NCBI RefSeq assembly: GCF_015352425.1
Contig: NZ_JADKNH010000004.1
Span: 1 to 33,406, forward strand
Reading direction: 5' to 3'
Source of the DNA: Fusibacter ferrireducens
Lineage (GTDB): Bacteria > Bacillota > Clostridia > Peptostreptococcales > Acidaminobacteraceae
Length of the DNA stretch: 33,406 bases
Below, in pieces: positions 14,938 to 22,860 of this stretch. The first letter of the stretch is position 1; every line of letters begins with the position of its first letter. The notes under the pieces are model-generated. The model made no database searches. It was given only the letters and a program-made list of their open reading frames with translations, and was not told the DNA's origin. A program made the translations under genes and the position numbers.

Positions 14938-15127
14938 CTTTAACCTCCGAATATTGTATTGAGTATGCCTCGTTCAGTGTGTAGATTGAAATAGGAATGT
15001 GGTTACCTCTGAGTAAGAGGGCTTCTCTAAATTGAGAATGATCTCTTAAGTGATCGTCAAGCATGTTGTAAACGGAATCGCTTATGAGCAATTCTTCTAT
15101 AAATTTATAAAGGGTATATTTTTTCAT
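14930..15127 (-). CDS. Small protein of unknown function, coupled to the HD hydrolase
   Basis: This 65-aa soluble, helical protein starts MKKYTLYKFIEELL and ends SIQYSEVKGE. I recognise no family. The open frame extends 73 codons upstream, but that part is promoter and leader DNA: a TATAAT (15158-15163, minus strand) lies inside it. ATG 15127 has TGGAG 6 nt upstream. The stop overlaps the GTG start of the HD hydrolase, so it probably works with that enzyme, perhaps as a partner subunit or regulator. Confidence 0.65.
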   Translation of the reverse strand: MKKYTLYKFIEELLISDSVYNMLDDHLRDHSQFREALLLRGNHIPISIYTLNEAYSIQYSEVKGE

Positions 15128-15374
15128 AAGGGGCTCCATTCCTTGATTACTAGTACTATTATACCCAAGAAACAACTTTTTAGCAGTAGTATTCTCACTA
15201 AATTTAAGGGCGTGGATAGAGAAAGTTACTGTACAGATCATGTTTATTATTATGAGAAAAAATGGTATACTCTGAATAGTAGATAATTTATTAAAATGGT
15301 AAAGTGGCAGTTGACTTTGGAGGACAAATATTGAAATAAAGAGCATTTAAATCATAATTTTGGAGAGAAAATAT

Positions 15375-16586
15375 ATGTTTATAGCGAGACAACCTATATT
15401 CAATAATGAGCTTCAGGTCTATGGATACGAACTCCTATTTAGAAAATCAGATCGTTCTATGAAGTTTGATGGTCTGTCATCTTTGGCAGCAACTGCAGGT
15501 GTAGTGGGTGGTTTATACGAACTTGGATTCAGTCAAATTATTGATGATAAGAGAGCTTTTGTGAATTTTGATGCAGATTTTTTGATGAGAGATATTTCTG
15601 AATTAATTGAACCCAATAAATTGATCATAGAAATTTTAGAGAATGTTGTTGTGGATGATCTGCTCGTTGAACGCATTAAGAAATTGAAAGCCCTCGGCTA
15701 TAAAATTGCCTTAGATGATTTTGTGGAAAGATATGAGGATTATCCATTGGTGCCTTATGCTGATATTATCAAATTTGATCTCATGCTAACACCGCTTGAA
15801 ACCATTGGTCCTGCTGTTTATAAAGCACTTTCGAGTAACAAAATTATTCTTGCTGAAAAAGTGGAAACAGAAGCTGTTTTCTTGAAGGCAAAAGAGATGG
15901 GTTTTCATCTCTTTCAAGGTTTTTTTTTCAGTAAACCCATGATTGTTGGCAAGTCAAGTGCAAATAGAACAGGCACTAAAATTCAATATGCTAGGCTCTT
16001 AAACGAACTCAAAAAAGAAGAGCCCTCCTATCAAGTTCTTGCAGAAATTATCGAGCAAGACGTGAGTCTGGCTTACAAGCTCATGAAAGTAGTCAGTTCA
16101 AGATCTGGTGATGATGTGATATATTCCATAAAGCGCGCCTTGACATATATGGGTCTCAAAGAAATAGAGAGATGGATTGGAATATTGATGATTCAAGACC
16201 TATGCAGTGAAAAGCCAGAAGAATTGATGACCTTGTCTCTCATGAGAACACGATTTGCTGAAAAGATTGCCAAGCATACAGAATTAAAGATGTACAGACA
16301 TGAAGCATCCTTGTTGGGATTGTTCAGCACTTTAGATGCAATGTTGGATGAACCCATGCACGAGGCTTTGAAAGACATTGCTTTACCCCACAGCATAAAG
16401 GATGTGTTGATTCGGGAAAAGGGCATTTTGTTACCAATATGTATATTAATTAATGCCTATGAAATGGGCGATTGGGATGCCGCTTCTAAAATGTGTCAGA
16501 AACTCAAATTAGATGAGACCGTTTTACTTGAAGATTATATAGAGGCCGTAAGATGGGCTGGGGAAACTTTAAAAAAGATGTCATAA
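15375..16586 (+). CDS. EAL-HDOD signalling protein (YuxH-like)
   Basis: This 403-aa protein has a compact EAL-type domain in residues 1-195 (FIARQPIFNNELQVYGYELL, IIEILEN, ALDDFVE, EKVET, LFQGFFFSKP) and an HDOD domain in about 200-400 (VLAEIIEQDVSLAYKLMKVV, then AEKIAKHTEL and LLGLFSTLDAML). In this architecture the EAL part is shortened, and many members do not hydrolyse c-di-GMP but act as adaptors; several acidic residues of the catalytic set are still present here. I start at ATG 15375 because GGAGAG lies 6 nt upstream. It is divergent from the HD hydrolase pair, and GGDEF and HD-GYP proteins lie nearby. Confidence 0.9.
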   Translation: MFIARQPIFNNELQVYGYELLFRKSDRSMKFDGLSSLAATAGVVGGLYELGFSQIIDDKRAFVNFDADFLMRDISELIEPNKLIIEILENVVVDDLLVERIKKLKALGYKIALDDFVERYEDYPLVPYADIIKFDLMLTPLETIGPAVYKALSSNKIILAEKVETEAVFLKAKEMGFHLFQGFFFSKPMIVGKSSANRTGTKIQYARLLNELKKEEPSYQVLAEIIEQDVSLAYKLMKVVSSRSGDDVIYSIKRALTYMGLKEIERWIGILMIQDLCSEKPEELMTLSLMRTRFAEKIAKHTELKMYRHEASLLGLFSTLDAMLDEPMHEALKDIALPHSIKDVLIREKGILLPICILINAYEMGDWDAASKMCQKLKLDETVLLEDYIEAVRWAGETLKKMS

Positions 16587-16729
16587 TTGAGGTCGCTAGC
16601 TCGATGGTTTGTGTGTATAGCATTATTTAGAGTAATTTTAAGACATGTTAGAGCTGTAATTTTTGCTGTTCTGGCATTTTTTTTACTCAAATGGGCACAG
16701 TGAGATAAGACAAGTTTAAGGGGGATTTT

Positions 16730-18574
16730 ATGAAACTTGATAAAGTGATTCAAAATGCTCAGATGATTTGTGATGCAATTGCAAGTGTTATTGATATAGA
16801 TGTGACGATTGTGGATGAAACTTTGATGCGGATAGCAGGTACGGGTAGATATCAGGAGAGCATTGGAGAAAATGTCAGTGATCATTCCGCTTTTAGCTAT
16901 GCTATAAAAACGGGTTCGGAGTTTATTATCGAAAATCCCGGAGATCATCTCGCTTGTAAAATGTGCGACTGCAAAAATAAATGCAGTGAACATGCAGAGG
17001 TTTGTTGTCCAATAAAGTGGGAAAATGAGACCATAGGCGTTATAGGTCTGATTGCATTTGAGAAAACTCAGAGAGATCATATTATTGAGAATCAAAAGAA
17101 TCTTTTACAGTTTTTAAATCGGATGGCTGAACTCATTGCTTCAAAGGTGAATGAGCAAGAGGCGGTTGAAGAAATGGCGCTTTTGGCGAAGGAACTTGAA
17201 ATCGTGGTAGATGCCATAGATTCGGGATTTATAGCGATTCGAAACGATGGCAAAGTGATCAGAGCCAATCACAAGATTTTGAAAATGGTTGATAAAGAGA
17301 GGCTCGAAAGTCTAAGCGATCTATTGGACCCCAAAGAGGTTGAAATCGTTTTAAATGCCAAACGCGCTCTATCCAATAGGTCTTATCGGTTTAATGCTGA
17401 AGAACGCGGCCTCTACGATGTGAGTTTGATTCAAATTGGAGCTGAAATTAAAGGTTATGTCATTACATTTAGGACGATAGAAGATGTTATAAATACAGTG
17501 AATGAAGTTTTGTTAGATGTTGTTACCACAAGATTTGAACATATTATAGGTCATTCTGACGCATTATGTCAGGCTAAGGCAATGGCCGGCAAAGTGGCTG
17601 GAAGTACTTCGACGGTTTTAATTTTGGGCGAGAGCGGTACTGGAAAAGAACTCTTTGCACGGGCAATTCACCAAGCAAGTCAAAGGCAAAAAAAACCTTT
17701 TGTTGCGGTAAACTGTGCTGCAATTCCAGAGCAATTACTCGAGAGTGAACTCTTTGGATATGAGGAAGGCGCTTTTACTGGAGCTAAAAAAGGGGGAAAA
17801 CCCGGAAAGTTTCAGTTGGCAAATAAAGGAACCCTTTTTTTAGATGAAATAGGGGATATGCCGTTACACTTGCAGGCGAAGTTGCTTAGAGTATTGCAAG
17901 AGAATCAAGTGGAGAGATTAGGTGGAAAAACACCAATTGCCATAGATGTAAGGATCATTGCAGCGACAAATCAGGATTTGGAGTTAAAAGTAGATGAAGG
18001 CGCATTTCGAAAAGACCTGTATTATAGGTTAAACGTGATTCCCATTACAGTGCCTCCCCTCAGAAATCGAAAAGAAGACATCCCAGAACTTGTATGGACC
18101 ATGGTTAGGCGTGCAAGTCAAAAATTGGGTAAGTCTATTGGTAGTATTGAGGAAACTTGTTTTGATCATTTAAACCGATATGACTGGCCGGGAAATGTCA
18201 GGGAACTTGAAAATACAATTGAATATGCGGTTAATATGTGTGATGACCACACTTTAAGAATGCAATGTCTCCCAAAAAAACTTCAAAAAAAACATGATGG
18301 CGAAATGAGTGATGTTATTCAGCACCGCATAGAATCCAAAGTTGAACAGTTGGAATTTGAAGAGGCACCGCTTAAAGCATCACAGAAGACTGTGTTTGAA
18401 TTTGAAACACTTGCTGAACTTGAAAAGAGATCTATTATAGCCGCACTCGAGTACTATAGACCTTATAAAAAGTCTGCGGAAAAAGCTGCTAAAGTACTTG
18501 GCATCAGTCGGGCAAAGCTATATCGAAAAATCGCAGAGTATAAACTAAATGAGGCAAATGACGATGAAAAGTAA
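16730..18574 (+). CDS. Sigma-54-dependent activator with cysteine-rich sensor domain
   Basis: This 614-aa enhancer-binding protein has an N-terminal sensor (1-140) with a cysteine cluster (Cys76, 79, 81, 85, 92, 93), a PAS-like domain (about 155-255), and an AAA+ ATPase domain (268-505). The ATPase domain has Walker A GESGTGKE (300-307), the sigma-54 contact GAFTGA (347-352) and Walker [10 protein letters not shown] Fis-type helix-turn-helix ends the protein ([20 protein letters not shown]). It should open sigma-54 promoters in response to its sensor. The Cys spacing suggests an Fe-S cluster or redox switch, as proposed for related clostridial regulators of amino-acid fermentation. AAGGGGG lies upstream of the ATG. 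The 3' end overlaps the M15 peptidase gene. Confidence 0.94.
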   Translation: MKLDKVIQNAQMICDAIASVIDIDVTIVDETLMRIAGTGRYQESIGENVSDHSAFSYAIKTGSEFIIENPGDHLACKMCDCKNKCSEHAEVCCPIKWENETIGVIGLIAFEKTQRDHIIENQKNLLQFLNRMAELIASKVNEQEAVEEMALLAKELEIVVDAIDSGFIAIRNDGKVIRANHKILKMVDKERLESLSDLLDPKEVEIVLNAKRALSNRSYRFNAEERGLYDVSLIQIGAEIKGYVITFRTIEDVINTVNEVLLDVVTTRFEHIIGHSDALCQAKAMAGKVAGSTSTVLILGESGTGKELFARAIHQASQRQKKPFVAVNCAAIPEQLLESELFGYEEGAFTGAKKGGKPGKFQLANKGTLFLDEIGDMPLHLQAKLLRVLQENQVERLGGKTPIAIDVRIIAATNQDLELKVDEGAFRKDLYYRLNVIPITVPPLRNRKEDIPELVWTMVRRASQKLGKSIGSIEETCFDHLNRYDWPGNVRELENTIEYAVNMCDDHTLRMQCLPKKLQKKHDGEMSDVIQHRIESKVEQLEFEEAPLKASQKTVFEFETLAELEKRSIIAALEYYRPYKKSAEKAAKVLGISRAKLYRKIAEYKLNEANDDEK

Positions 18575-19502
18575 AATAATACTAGTGATATTGCTGTTAA
18601 GTGTCCTTTTGGGGATTGGGAAAAAAATAACGGGGACAATGTTCTCTGAGGCAGAGATGAATGATGCTCAACCCACTGCTGACAAGGGCTCTGATACGAT
18701 AGTAGATTCAGGCGCGGCAGATACATCGCTGTCAATTGAGGCACCCATCGTCTGGATGCCCTCGGAAGCGTCAGAACCCTCGGAAGCATCTGTAGCAGAT
18801 GAAATGCCTATGGTAGAAACAGATGAAATGGCAACAGTAATTATATCTAAGGCAGCAAGTAAAATTAAATCACCTATGGTAGAAACAGATGAAATGGCAA
18901 CAGCAGAGGTTGAATTCAAGATTGATGAGATTGATAAGACCCTTTACAGCCAAATGTTGGGAAAGTCATTCAAAGAGAATGATGTGATTCAAGTGGAGGC
19001 ATTAAGGATTTTGACTCTAACTTATTATGGATTTGATGAGTCAGCTCATATTGGCCAATTGGTAGTCAATCAAGAAGTCGCTGAAGAAGTTTTGGAGATT
19101 TTTAAAGTTCTATATGAGAAAAAGTATCCTATTGAAAAGATCAACTTAGTGGATGAATACAATGCAGATGATGATTTATCCATGGCGGATAATAATACAT
19201 CTGGTTTTAACTTTAGAGTAGTGAGTGGGAGTGAACATCTTTCCAGACACAGTTATGGCATGGCCATAGATATCAATCCTGTTCAAAACCCATATGTTAC
19301 AAGTAAAGGGGTGTTTCCAGCCGATGGAGAATCTTACTTGGATCGTAGTTTGAAAAAAAAGGGCATGATTGATGAAGAGGATTTATGTTATAAGCTTTTT
19401 ACGGAGAAGGGATGGACTTGGGGTGGTCATTTTAAATCCGTAAAAGATTATCAACATTTTCAGAAAGCATTTAAGGATGATGAACTTAATTTTAAACAAT
19501 AA
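18564..19502 (+). CDS. Membrane-anchored or secreted M15 peptidase (peptidoglycan-cleaving)
   Basis: This 312-aa protein has an N-terminal hydrophobic segment ([15 protein letters not shown], about residues 4-18), an acidic repetitive linker (about 30-120), and a C-terminal M15 domain. Metal ligands are in [13 protein letters not shown] (His229, Asp236) and DYQHFQ, with the [13 protein letters not shown] and GWTWGGHF signatures typical of D,D-carboxypeptidase/CwlK-type enzymes. It probably trims peptide cross-links outside the membrane. Three ATGs are in frame; 18564 fits best with GAGG 9 nt upstream. It overlaps the end of the sigma-54 activator gene by 11 nt, so translation is coupled, which is an odd pairing for a wall enzyme. 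Confidence 0.88.
   Translation: MKSKIILVILLLSVLLGIGKKITGTMFSEAEMNDAQPTADKGSDTIVDSGAADTSLSIEAPIVWMPSEASEPSEASVADEMPMVETDEMATVIISKAASKIKSPMVETDEMATAEVEFKIDEIDKTLYSQMLGKSFKENDVIQVEALRILTLTYYGFDESAHIGQLVVNQEVAEEVLEIFKVLYEKKYPIEKINLVDEYNADDDLSMADNNTSGFNFRVVSGSEHLSRHSYGMAIDINPVQNPYVTSKGVFPADGESYLDRSLKKKGMIDEEDLCYKLFTEKGWTWGGHFKSVKDYQHFQKAFKDDELNFKQ
18807..18902 (+). repeat. Two exact 30-bp repeats inside the M15 peptidase linker
   Basis: The 30 bases at 18807-18836 recur exactly at 18873-18902, encoding [10 protein letters not shown] twice in the linker. The exact DNA identity indicates a recent duplication, and the linker length is likely variable between strains. Confidence 0.85.
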
Positions 19503-19510
19503 TGATAGTA

Positions 19511-19543
19511 TAAACTATAGAAAAAAACTATGGTTTAATTTTT
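19511..19543 (+). terminator. Terminator after the sigma-54 activator/M15 peptidase unit
   Basis: TAAACTATAG (19511-19520) pairs with CTATGGTTTA (19528-19537) with one G-U around an A-rich loop, followed by ATTTTTA. Confidence 0.6.
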
Positions 19544-19630
19544 AAAAATATAATTTTTTGCCGCACTTTGACCGATATACAGAATAAGGAATGGATTCTG
19601 AAATCATAAATACACAGGGAGGTGTGTTTA

Positions 19631-20608
19631 ATGAGAATTTCAAATTATTCATTAAATCAAAGTGCTTTTTCAAAATCATTTCACCATGAAAGACAAGTTA
19701 CAAAGCTCGAATTATCAAATCCAAAGGCTATAATGCTCAGACAACTTAAGTATGAGGATGCACTAGAACTTAGTCACGCCAATGTAACCAGTAGTACTAA
19801 TGAACTCTTTGAATTGCCTGATGCAGAGCGCATGAGACTTCAGTTGTTAGAAAGTTTCATTACGGCTTTGATAGGTCGGGAATTTAAGTTTTCACGCATT
19901 ATTAGACTCGATCAAGAAGCTGGAAGTGGCAATTCTGTATCGTCAAGCTTTGGATTTCAATTTTCAAGTGCGCATGAGGTCTATGAATCTGAAAAAATGT
20001 CATTTGAATCAAAGGGTGTTATTAAAACAGAGGATGGTAGGAAGATCAATTTCCAAATGAACCTGAATTACTCAAGAGAATACTACGAAAAAAATGAGAC
20101 AATAGTTCAGTTTGGAGGTGTCATGCAAGATCCTCTTGTACTCAATCTAGATGGCAAAGGCATTGCCTTCGGCGATGATTCCATCAGACTGGATATTGAT
20201 TTGGATGGTAAAGAGGACACTTTCAGAAGACTTGCAAGCGGAAGTGGGTTTTTAGCACTTGATCAAAATGAAAATGGTATAATTGATGACGGTTCTGAGC
20301 TCTTTGGGCCGAGGACAGGGTCAGGTTTTGGAGAACTTGAGGCTTATGATCAAGATCATAATGGTTGGATTGATGAAAATGATGACGTTTTTAACAGTTT
20401 AAAAATTTGGCAAGTGGATGCACAAGGCAATTCAAAGTTGTTGGGATTAAAAGAATCAGGTGTTGGTGCTATATACTTAGGTGCTGTAGACAGTTCTTAT
20501 CATATCAAAGAAGGCCTAGAGACAATTTCTGATATCAAACGTTCAAGCGCTTATGTAAGAGAAGATGGAAAAAGTCTTGCCATACATGAAATTGATTTGA
20601 AAATATAG
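19631..20608 (+). CDS. FrpC-like calcium-binding repeat protein
   Basis: This 325-aa protein has a C-terminal half (about 163-322) matching the domain found at the end of FrpC-like and some RTX proteins: PLVLNLDGKGIAF, then three Asp-rich loops DIDLDGKEDT (188-197), DQNENGIIDDGSELFG (211-226) and DQDHNGWIDENDD (240-252), then FNSLKIWQVDAQGNSKLLGL. These loops resemble EF-hand or dockerin calcium sites. The N-terminal half is Ser/Glu-rich with no recognised domain. There is no signal peptide and no glycine-rich RTX nonapeptide block. The start is ATG 19631, with GGGAGGTG 6 nt upstream. It sits alone, and its cellular location and role are unknown. Confidence 0.8.
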   Translation: MRISNYSLNQSAFSKSFHHERQVTKLELSNPKAIMLRQLKYEDALELSHANVTSSTNELFELPDAERMRLQLLESFITALIGREFKFSRIIRLDQEAGSGNSVSSSFGFQFSSAHEVYESEKMSFESKGVIKTEDGRKINFQMNLNYSREYYEKNETIVQFGGVMQDPLVLNLDGKGIAFGDDSIRLDIDLDGKEDTFRRLASGSGFLALDQNENGIIDDGSELFGPRTGSGFGELEAYDQDHNGWIDENDDVFNSLKIWQVDAQGNSKLLGLKESGVGAIYLGAVDSSYHIKEGLETISDIKRSSAYVREDGKSLAIHEIDLKI

Positions 20609-20692
20609 TGATTTGGAATGGTTTATGATAGATGAATTCATTTACTGAGGGAGTATCTCTTATGAGATACTTCTTCACTTTGGAGGTTTAAA

Positions 20693-21244
20693 ATGTCTAG
20701 TGGTTATATTGTTAAAGGTGCAAAAGTCGCGTTGAGGAAGACAAATCGAGCAGATATAGCGCATTATATAAAATGGAAAAATCCCAATTTAAAAGCGTGG
20801 TCGTTGGATGCGCCTTGGGCTAATCACAATTTGACTGCAATTATAAATTGGCGAAAAAGGTGGCTTAATGAAGGTTCTAAGCCGCCCTACAGATTTCTTG
20901 AAGTTGAGGCCAGTGATGGGACACATGTGGGATGGGTCGTGGTATATCACGATGATGGAGATCCTCATATGACAGAAATTGGTATTGATATACCGGAGGA
21001 GGGGTATTGGGGGCAAGGTATAGGCACAGAAGCGCTTGCACTTTGGATTCAATATATATTTGAAACGATGCAAGTGGAAAGGCTTAGCCTCTCTACTTGG
21101 AGCGGTAATCAGGGGATGATTAAAGTTGGACAGAAACTTGGTTTTCAGGAAGAGGGTAGAATAAGAAGAGGTTGTAGGGTTGATTACCAATACTACGATA
21201 GAATTCATATGGGACTGCTTAAGACAGAATGGCATAGAGGATAG
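20693..21244 (+). CDS. GNAT family N-acetyltransferase (RimJ/RimL-like)
   Basis: This 183-aa acetyl-CoA-dependent transferase has the GNAT core: strand TEIGIDIPEEGYWGQGIGTEAL, where GQGIGT (107-112) is the pyrophosphate loop, then VERLSLSTWSGNQGMIKVGQKLGFQEEGRIR, the usual C-terminal motif. This layout resembles RimJ/RimL or spermidine-type acetyltransferases that modify N-termini or small amines; the substrate is unknown. TTGGAGG lies 6 nt upstream of the ATG. A hairpin (AGTATCTC/GAGATACT near 20653-20672) lies upstream in the leader. Confidence 0.9.
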   Translation: MSSGYIVKGAKVALRKTNRADIAHYIKWKNPNLKAWSLDAPWANHNLTAIINWRKRWLNEGSKPPYRFLEVEASDGTHVGWVVVYHDDGDPHMTEIGIDIPEEGYWGQGIGTEALALWIQYIFETMQVERLSLSTWSGNQGMIKVGQKLGFQEEGRIRRGCRVDYQYYDRIHMGLLKTEWHRG

Positions 21245-21295
21245 TGCCAATAACATAAAGTGCATCGTTATCAGTATAAATCCCCCTAGAGTACA

Positions 21296-22246
21296 TTATT
21301 CAATAAGAATGCCGTAGTATTCAAATGTGATGCGTCGATACAGAAGTGCCAGATCATCATTTCCAGAGATTTCAGAGAGTAAGACACTTTTCTTAAGAAG
21401 ATCATAATAATCATCACTTTTAAGACGATAAGCGGAAATGCCCTTTCGATAATAGATGTTCGCAAGTCCATATAAATTGTTATGTGAAAGTGAAAATGCA
21501 ATACAGTCATCTGCAACTTGGATGACTTTTTTGTGTTGATTGGAAAGATGATAATTATAGGCAAGATTGTTATAGATCTTAATGACAAGTTTTTGTATTT
21601 TTTCTTCAAGTGTAAAATTTTGAAGCAAATATTTTAGACAAAATTCAAGAATTTGATTGCTCAGCGTTTCTTGCTTGACGTCATAGAGAACTGTGCCTAA
21701 GAGAAGCAAAATCCTAATTTCAAAAAAATTATATTTGAATTTTTTAAAGTTAAAGGGTGAAAAACCTGTTAGGGTTTTATTGAGTGCTTCTTGCAGGTAT
21801 TCAAAAGCCTTATTTCTCTTTACGATATTGCCTTCAAAATAAATATGAATGCTGGCCAAAAAAAGCTCAAATTGTTCAATTTCAAGCGCATTATAGAGCA
21901 TATTAGTAGATTGATTTTGTGCTTTAAAACAGACTAGTTGTTCTTTTATCTTTTCTAAATCTTCAGGAATATGGGCTGTAATAATTTTATCTGTGCACTC
22001 GTATAGATCGTTCAATGTTTGGTTGACTCTGTAGGATTGGAGGAGTTTTAAAAGGTCTTCTTTATATACAAGTGACATCAGTTCTAAAGTGTCGTATCTA
22101 GGGAGTACATTGCCATGTTCGATTTTGCGAAGTGTATCTTCGTTCAAGCCAACAATATCTCTGACTTGTGCTTGAGAAATACCTTGATTTTTACGAATTT
22201 CTTTTAATCGATTTCCGAAGTCAATAAGGTTATAAGAAGCAAACAT
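21296..22246 (-). CDS. RRNPP-type (PlcR/Rgg-like) peptide-responsive regulator
   Basis: This 316-aa protein has an N-terminal XRE helix-turn-helix (about residues 11-70: FGNRLKEIRKNQGISQAQVR, then DTLRKIEHG) and a long alpha-helical C-terminal region (about 75-316) with TPR-like helical pairs (for example IYNNLAYNYHLSNQHKKVIQVA and ANIYYRKGISAYRLKSDDYY). This two-part build is that of PlcR, Rgg, PrgX and AimR, which bind small secreted-and-reimported peptides. ATG 22246 has AGGAGGG upstream; the frame opens 16 codons earlier without a ribosome site and would run through the operator. It is divergent from a 43-codon pro-peptide gene with two palindromic operators in between, so it probably senses that peptide and controls itself. 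Confidence 0.85.
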   Translation of the reverse strand: MFASYNLIDFGNRLKEIRKNQGISQAQVRDIVGLNEDTLRKIEHGNVLPRYDTLELMSLVYKEDLLKLLQSYRVNQTLNDLYECTDKIITAHIPEDLEKIKEQLVCFKAQNQSTNMLYNALEIEQFELFLASIHIYFEGNIVKRNKAFEYLQEALNKTLTGFSPFNFKKFKYNFFEIRILLLLGTVLYDVKQETLSNQILEFCLKYLLQNFTLEEKIQKLVIKIYNNLAYNYHLSNQHKKVIQVADDCIAFSLSHNNLYGLANIYYRKGISAYRLKSDDYYDLLKKSVLLSEISGNDDLALLYRRITFEYYGILIE

Positions 22247-22266
22247 GTAAGCCCTCCTGTCAAAAT

Positions 22267-22282
22267 CCCGATTTATATCGGG
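22267..22282. promoter_or_regulatory. Operator 1 of the quorum-sensing pair
   Basis: CCCGATTTATATCGGG is a 6-bp inverted repeat (CCCGAT/ATCGGG). It matches operator 2 (22359-22374) at 15 of 16 positions. It lies 21 nt ahead of the regulator start codon, downstream of the predicted -10, so binding here would repress the regulator's own gene. Confidence 0.8.
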
Positions 22283-22302
22283 GGTAAAGTTCACAGTTCT
22301 AG

Positions 22303-22331
22303 TTTATAATAAACCCATGATGAAAACAAGT
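22303..22331 (-). promoter_or_regulatory. Probable promoter of the regulator gene
   Basis: On the minus strand ACTTGT (22326-22331), a 17-nt spacer and TATAAA (22303-22308). Operator 1 lies in the resulting leader and operator 2 lies upstream of the -35. Confidence 0.45.
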
Positions 22332-22358
22332 GTTCACGCTTTTTTGACTGATAATTAT

Positions 22359-22374
22359 CCCGATTCATATCGGG
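22359..22374. promoter_or_regulatory. Operator 2 of the quorum-sensing pair
   Basis: CCCGATTCATATCGGG is an inverted repeat nearly identical to operator 1. It lies 65-80 nt ahead of the pro-peptide start codon, immediately upstream of two possible -10 boxes, so it is well placed to control the peptide promoter. Confidence 0.8.
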
Positions 22375-22400
22375 ACTATAATTTTCATATTCCTTATAAA
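22372..22400 (+). promoter_or_regulatory. Promoter region of the pro-peptide gene
   Basis: Two -10 candidates exist. TATAAA (22395-22400) with a poor -35 GGGACT (22372-22377) puts operator 2 next to the -35, the usual place for an activator. TATAAT (22377-22382) would put the operator inside the spacer, which fits repression. The weak -35 in the first case argues for an activator-dependent promoter, as at papR. Confidence 0.4.
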
Positions 22401-22438
22401 ATAGCATTGAAAAAATACTTTTTATAAGGAGAACGGAT

Positions 22439-22570
22439 ATGAAAAAGAAAATGATTATGGCTTTGTTGGCACTTACAATTTTAACAAATGCGGGTGTTGC
22501 AACACTGTATGTTCAAAATAACAGCGATATTTTCGTCAGTGAAAAGGAAGATGTGCCAAGACTTCTGTAA
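22439..22570 (+). CDS. Secreted signalling pro-peptide (PapR/AimP-like), 43 aa
   Basis: This frame encodes 43 residues: a Lys-rich start (MKKKMIM), a hydrophobic secretion segment (ALLALTILTNAGVATLYV, residues 8-25), then a polar tail ending EKEDVPRLL. This is the layout of Firmicute pro-peptides such as PapR and AimP, whose last 5-10 residues are released, re-imported by an oligopeptide permease and bound by an RRNPP regulator. AAGGAG lies 7 nt upstream of the ATG. It is divergent from the regulator at 21296-22246, with an operator in front and a strong terminator behind (22659-22700). The active peptide is probably contained in the last 5-9 residues; this is inference, and the exact cleavage point is not visible. 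Confidence 0.75.
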   Translation: MKKKMIMALLALTILTNAGVATLYVQNNSDIFVSEKEDVPRLL

Positions 22571-22658
22571 GAATTTCATAGGTTAATCTTTTAGTAGCAG
22601 TTAAACTTTACAATTTTAAACTTTCCAGTACTATTTTAAGGTATGCTACTGTAAAAAG

Positions 22659-22700
22659 ACGTCTTAGATTGATATGACAATCAATCAAAGACGTTTTTTT
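22659..22700 (+). terminator. Terminator of the pro-peptide transcript
   Basis: ACGTCTTAGATTGAT (22659-22673) pairs with ATCAATCAAAGACGT (22680-22694), 14 of 15 bp, followed by seven T. Confidence 0.85.
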
Positions 22701-22817
22701 GTGTGAAAATAGGGAGCCCATAGATCGAGAAACGGATCGATTAAAGGTTTTGTTAAATGATTTGTAACAAATTAGACACGAAATATGTAAGAAGCAAGAC
22801 GAATAGTATGGTATTTT

Positions 22818-22834
22818 GTTAGTAAGCACCTAAC
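22818..22834. promoter_or_regulatory. Probable MarR operator
   Basis: GTTAGTAAGCACCTAAC is an inverted repeat (GTTAG/CTAAC) 26 nt ahead of the MarR start. Similar TTAGnnnnnnCTAA-type palindromes are common in MarR autoregulation. Confidence 0.5.
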
Positions 22835-22860
22835 TAATTACTGAGGAAGTGAATGAAAAG

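Noticed and set aside
15128-15346. N-terminal 73 codons of the frame ending at 14930
   Set aside because: Contains promoter-like sequence and lies ahead of the ribosome site, so the gene starts at 15127.
16535-17095. 186-codon minus-strand frame over the sigma-54 activator start
   Set aside because: Antisense shadow of a well-supported gene, with no ribosome site and low-complexity composition.
20789-21265. 158-codon minus-strand frame over the GNAT gene
   Set aside because: Antisense shadow of the acetyltransferase with no family resemblance.
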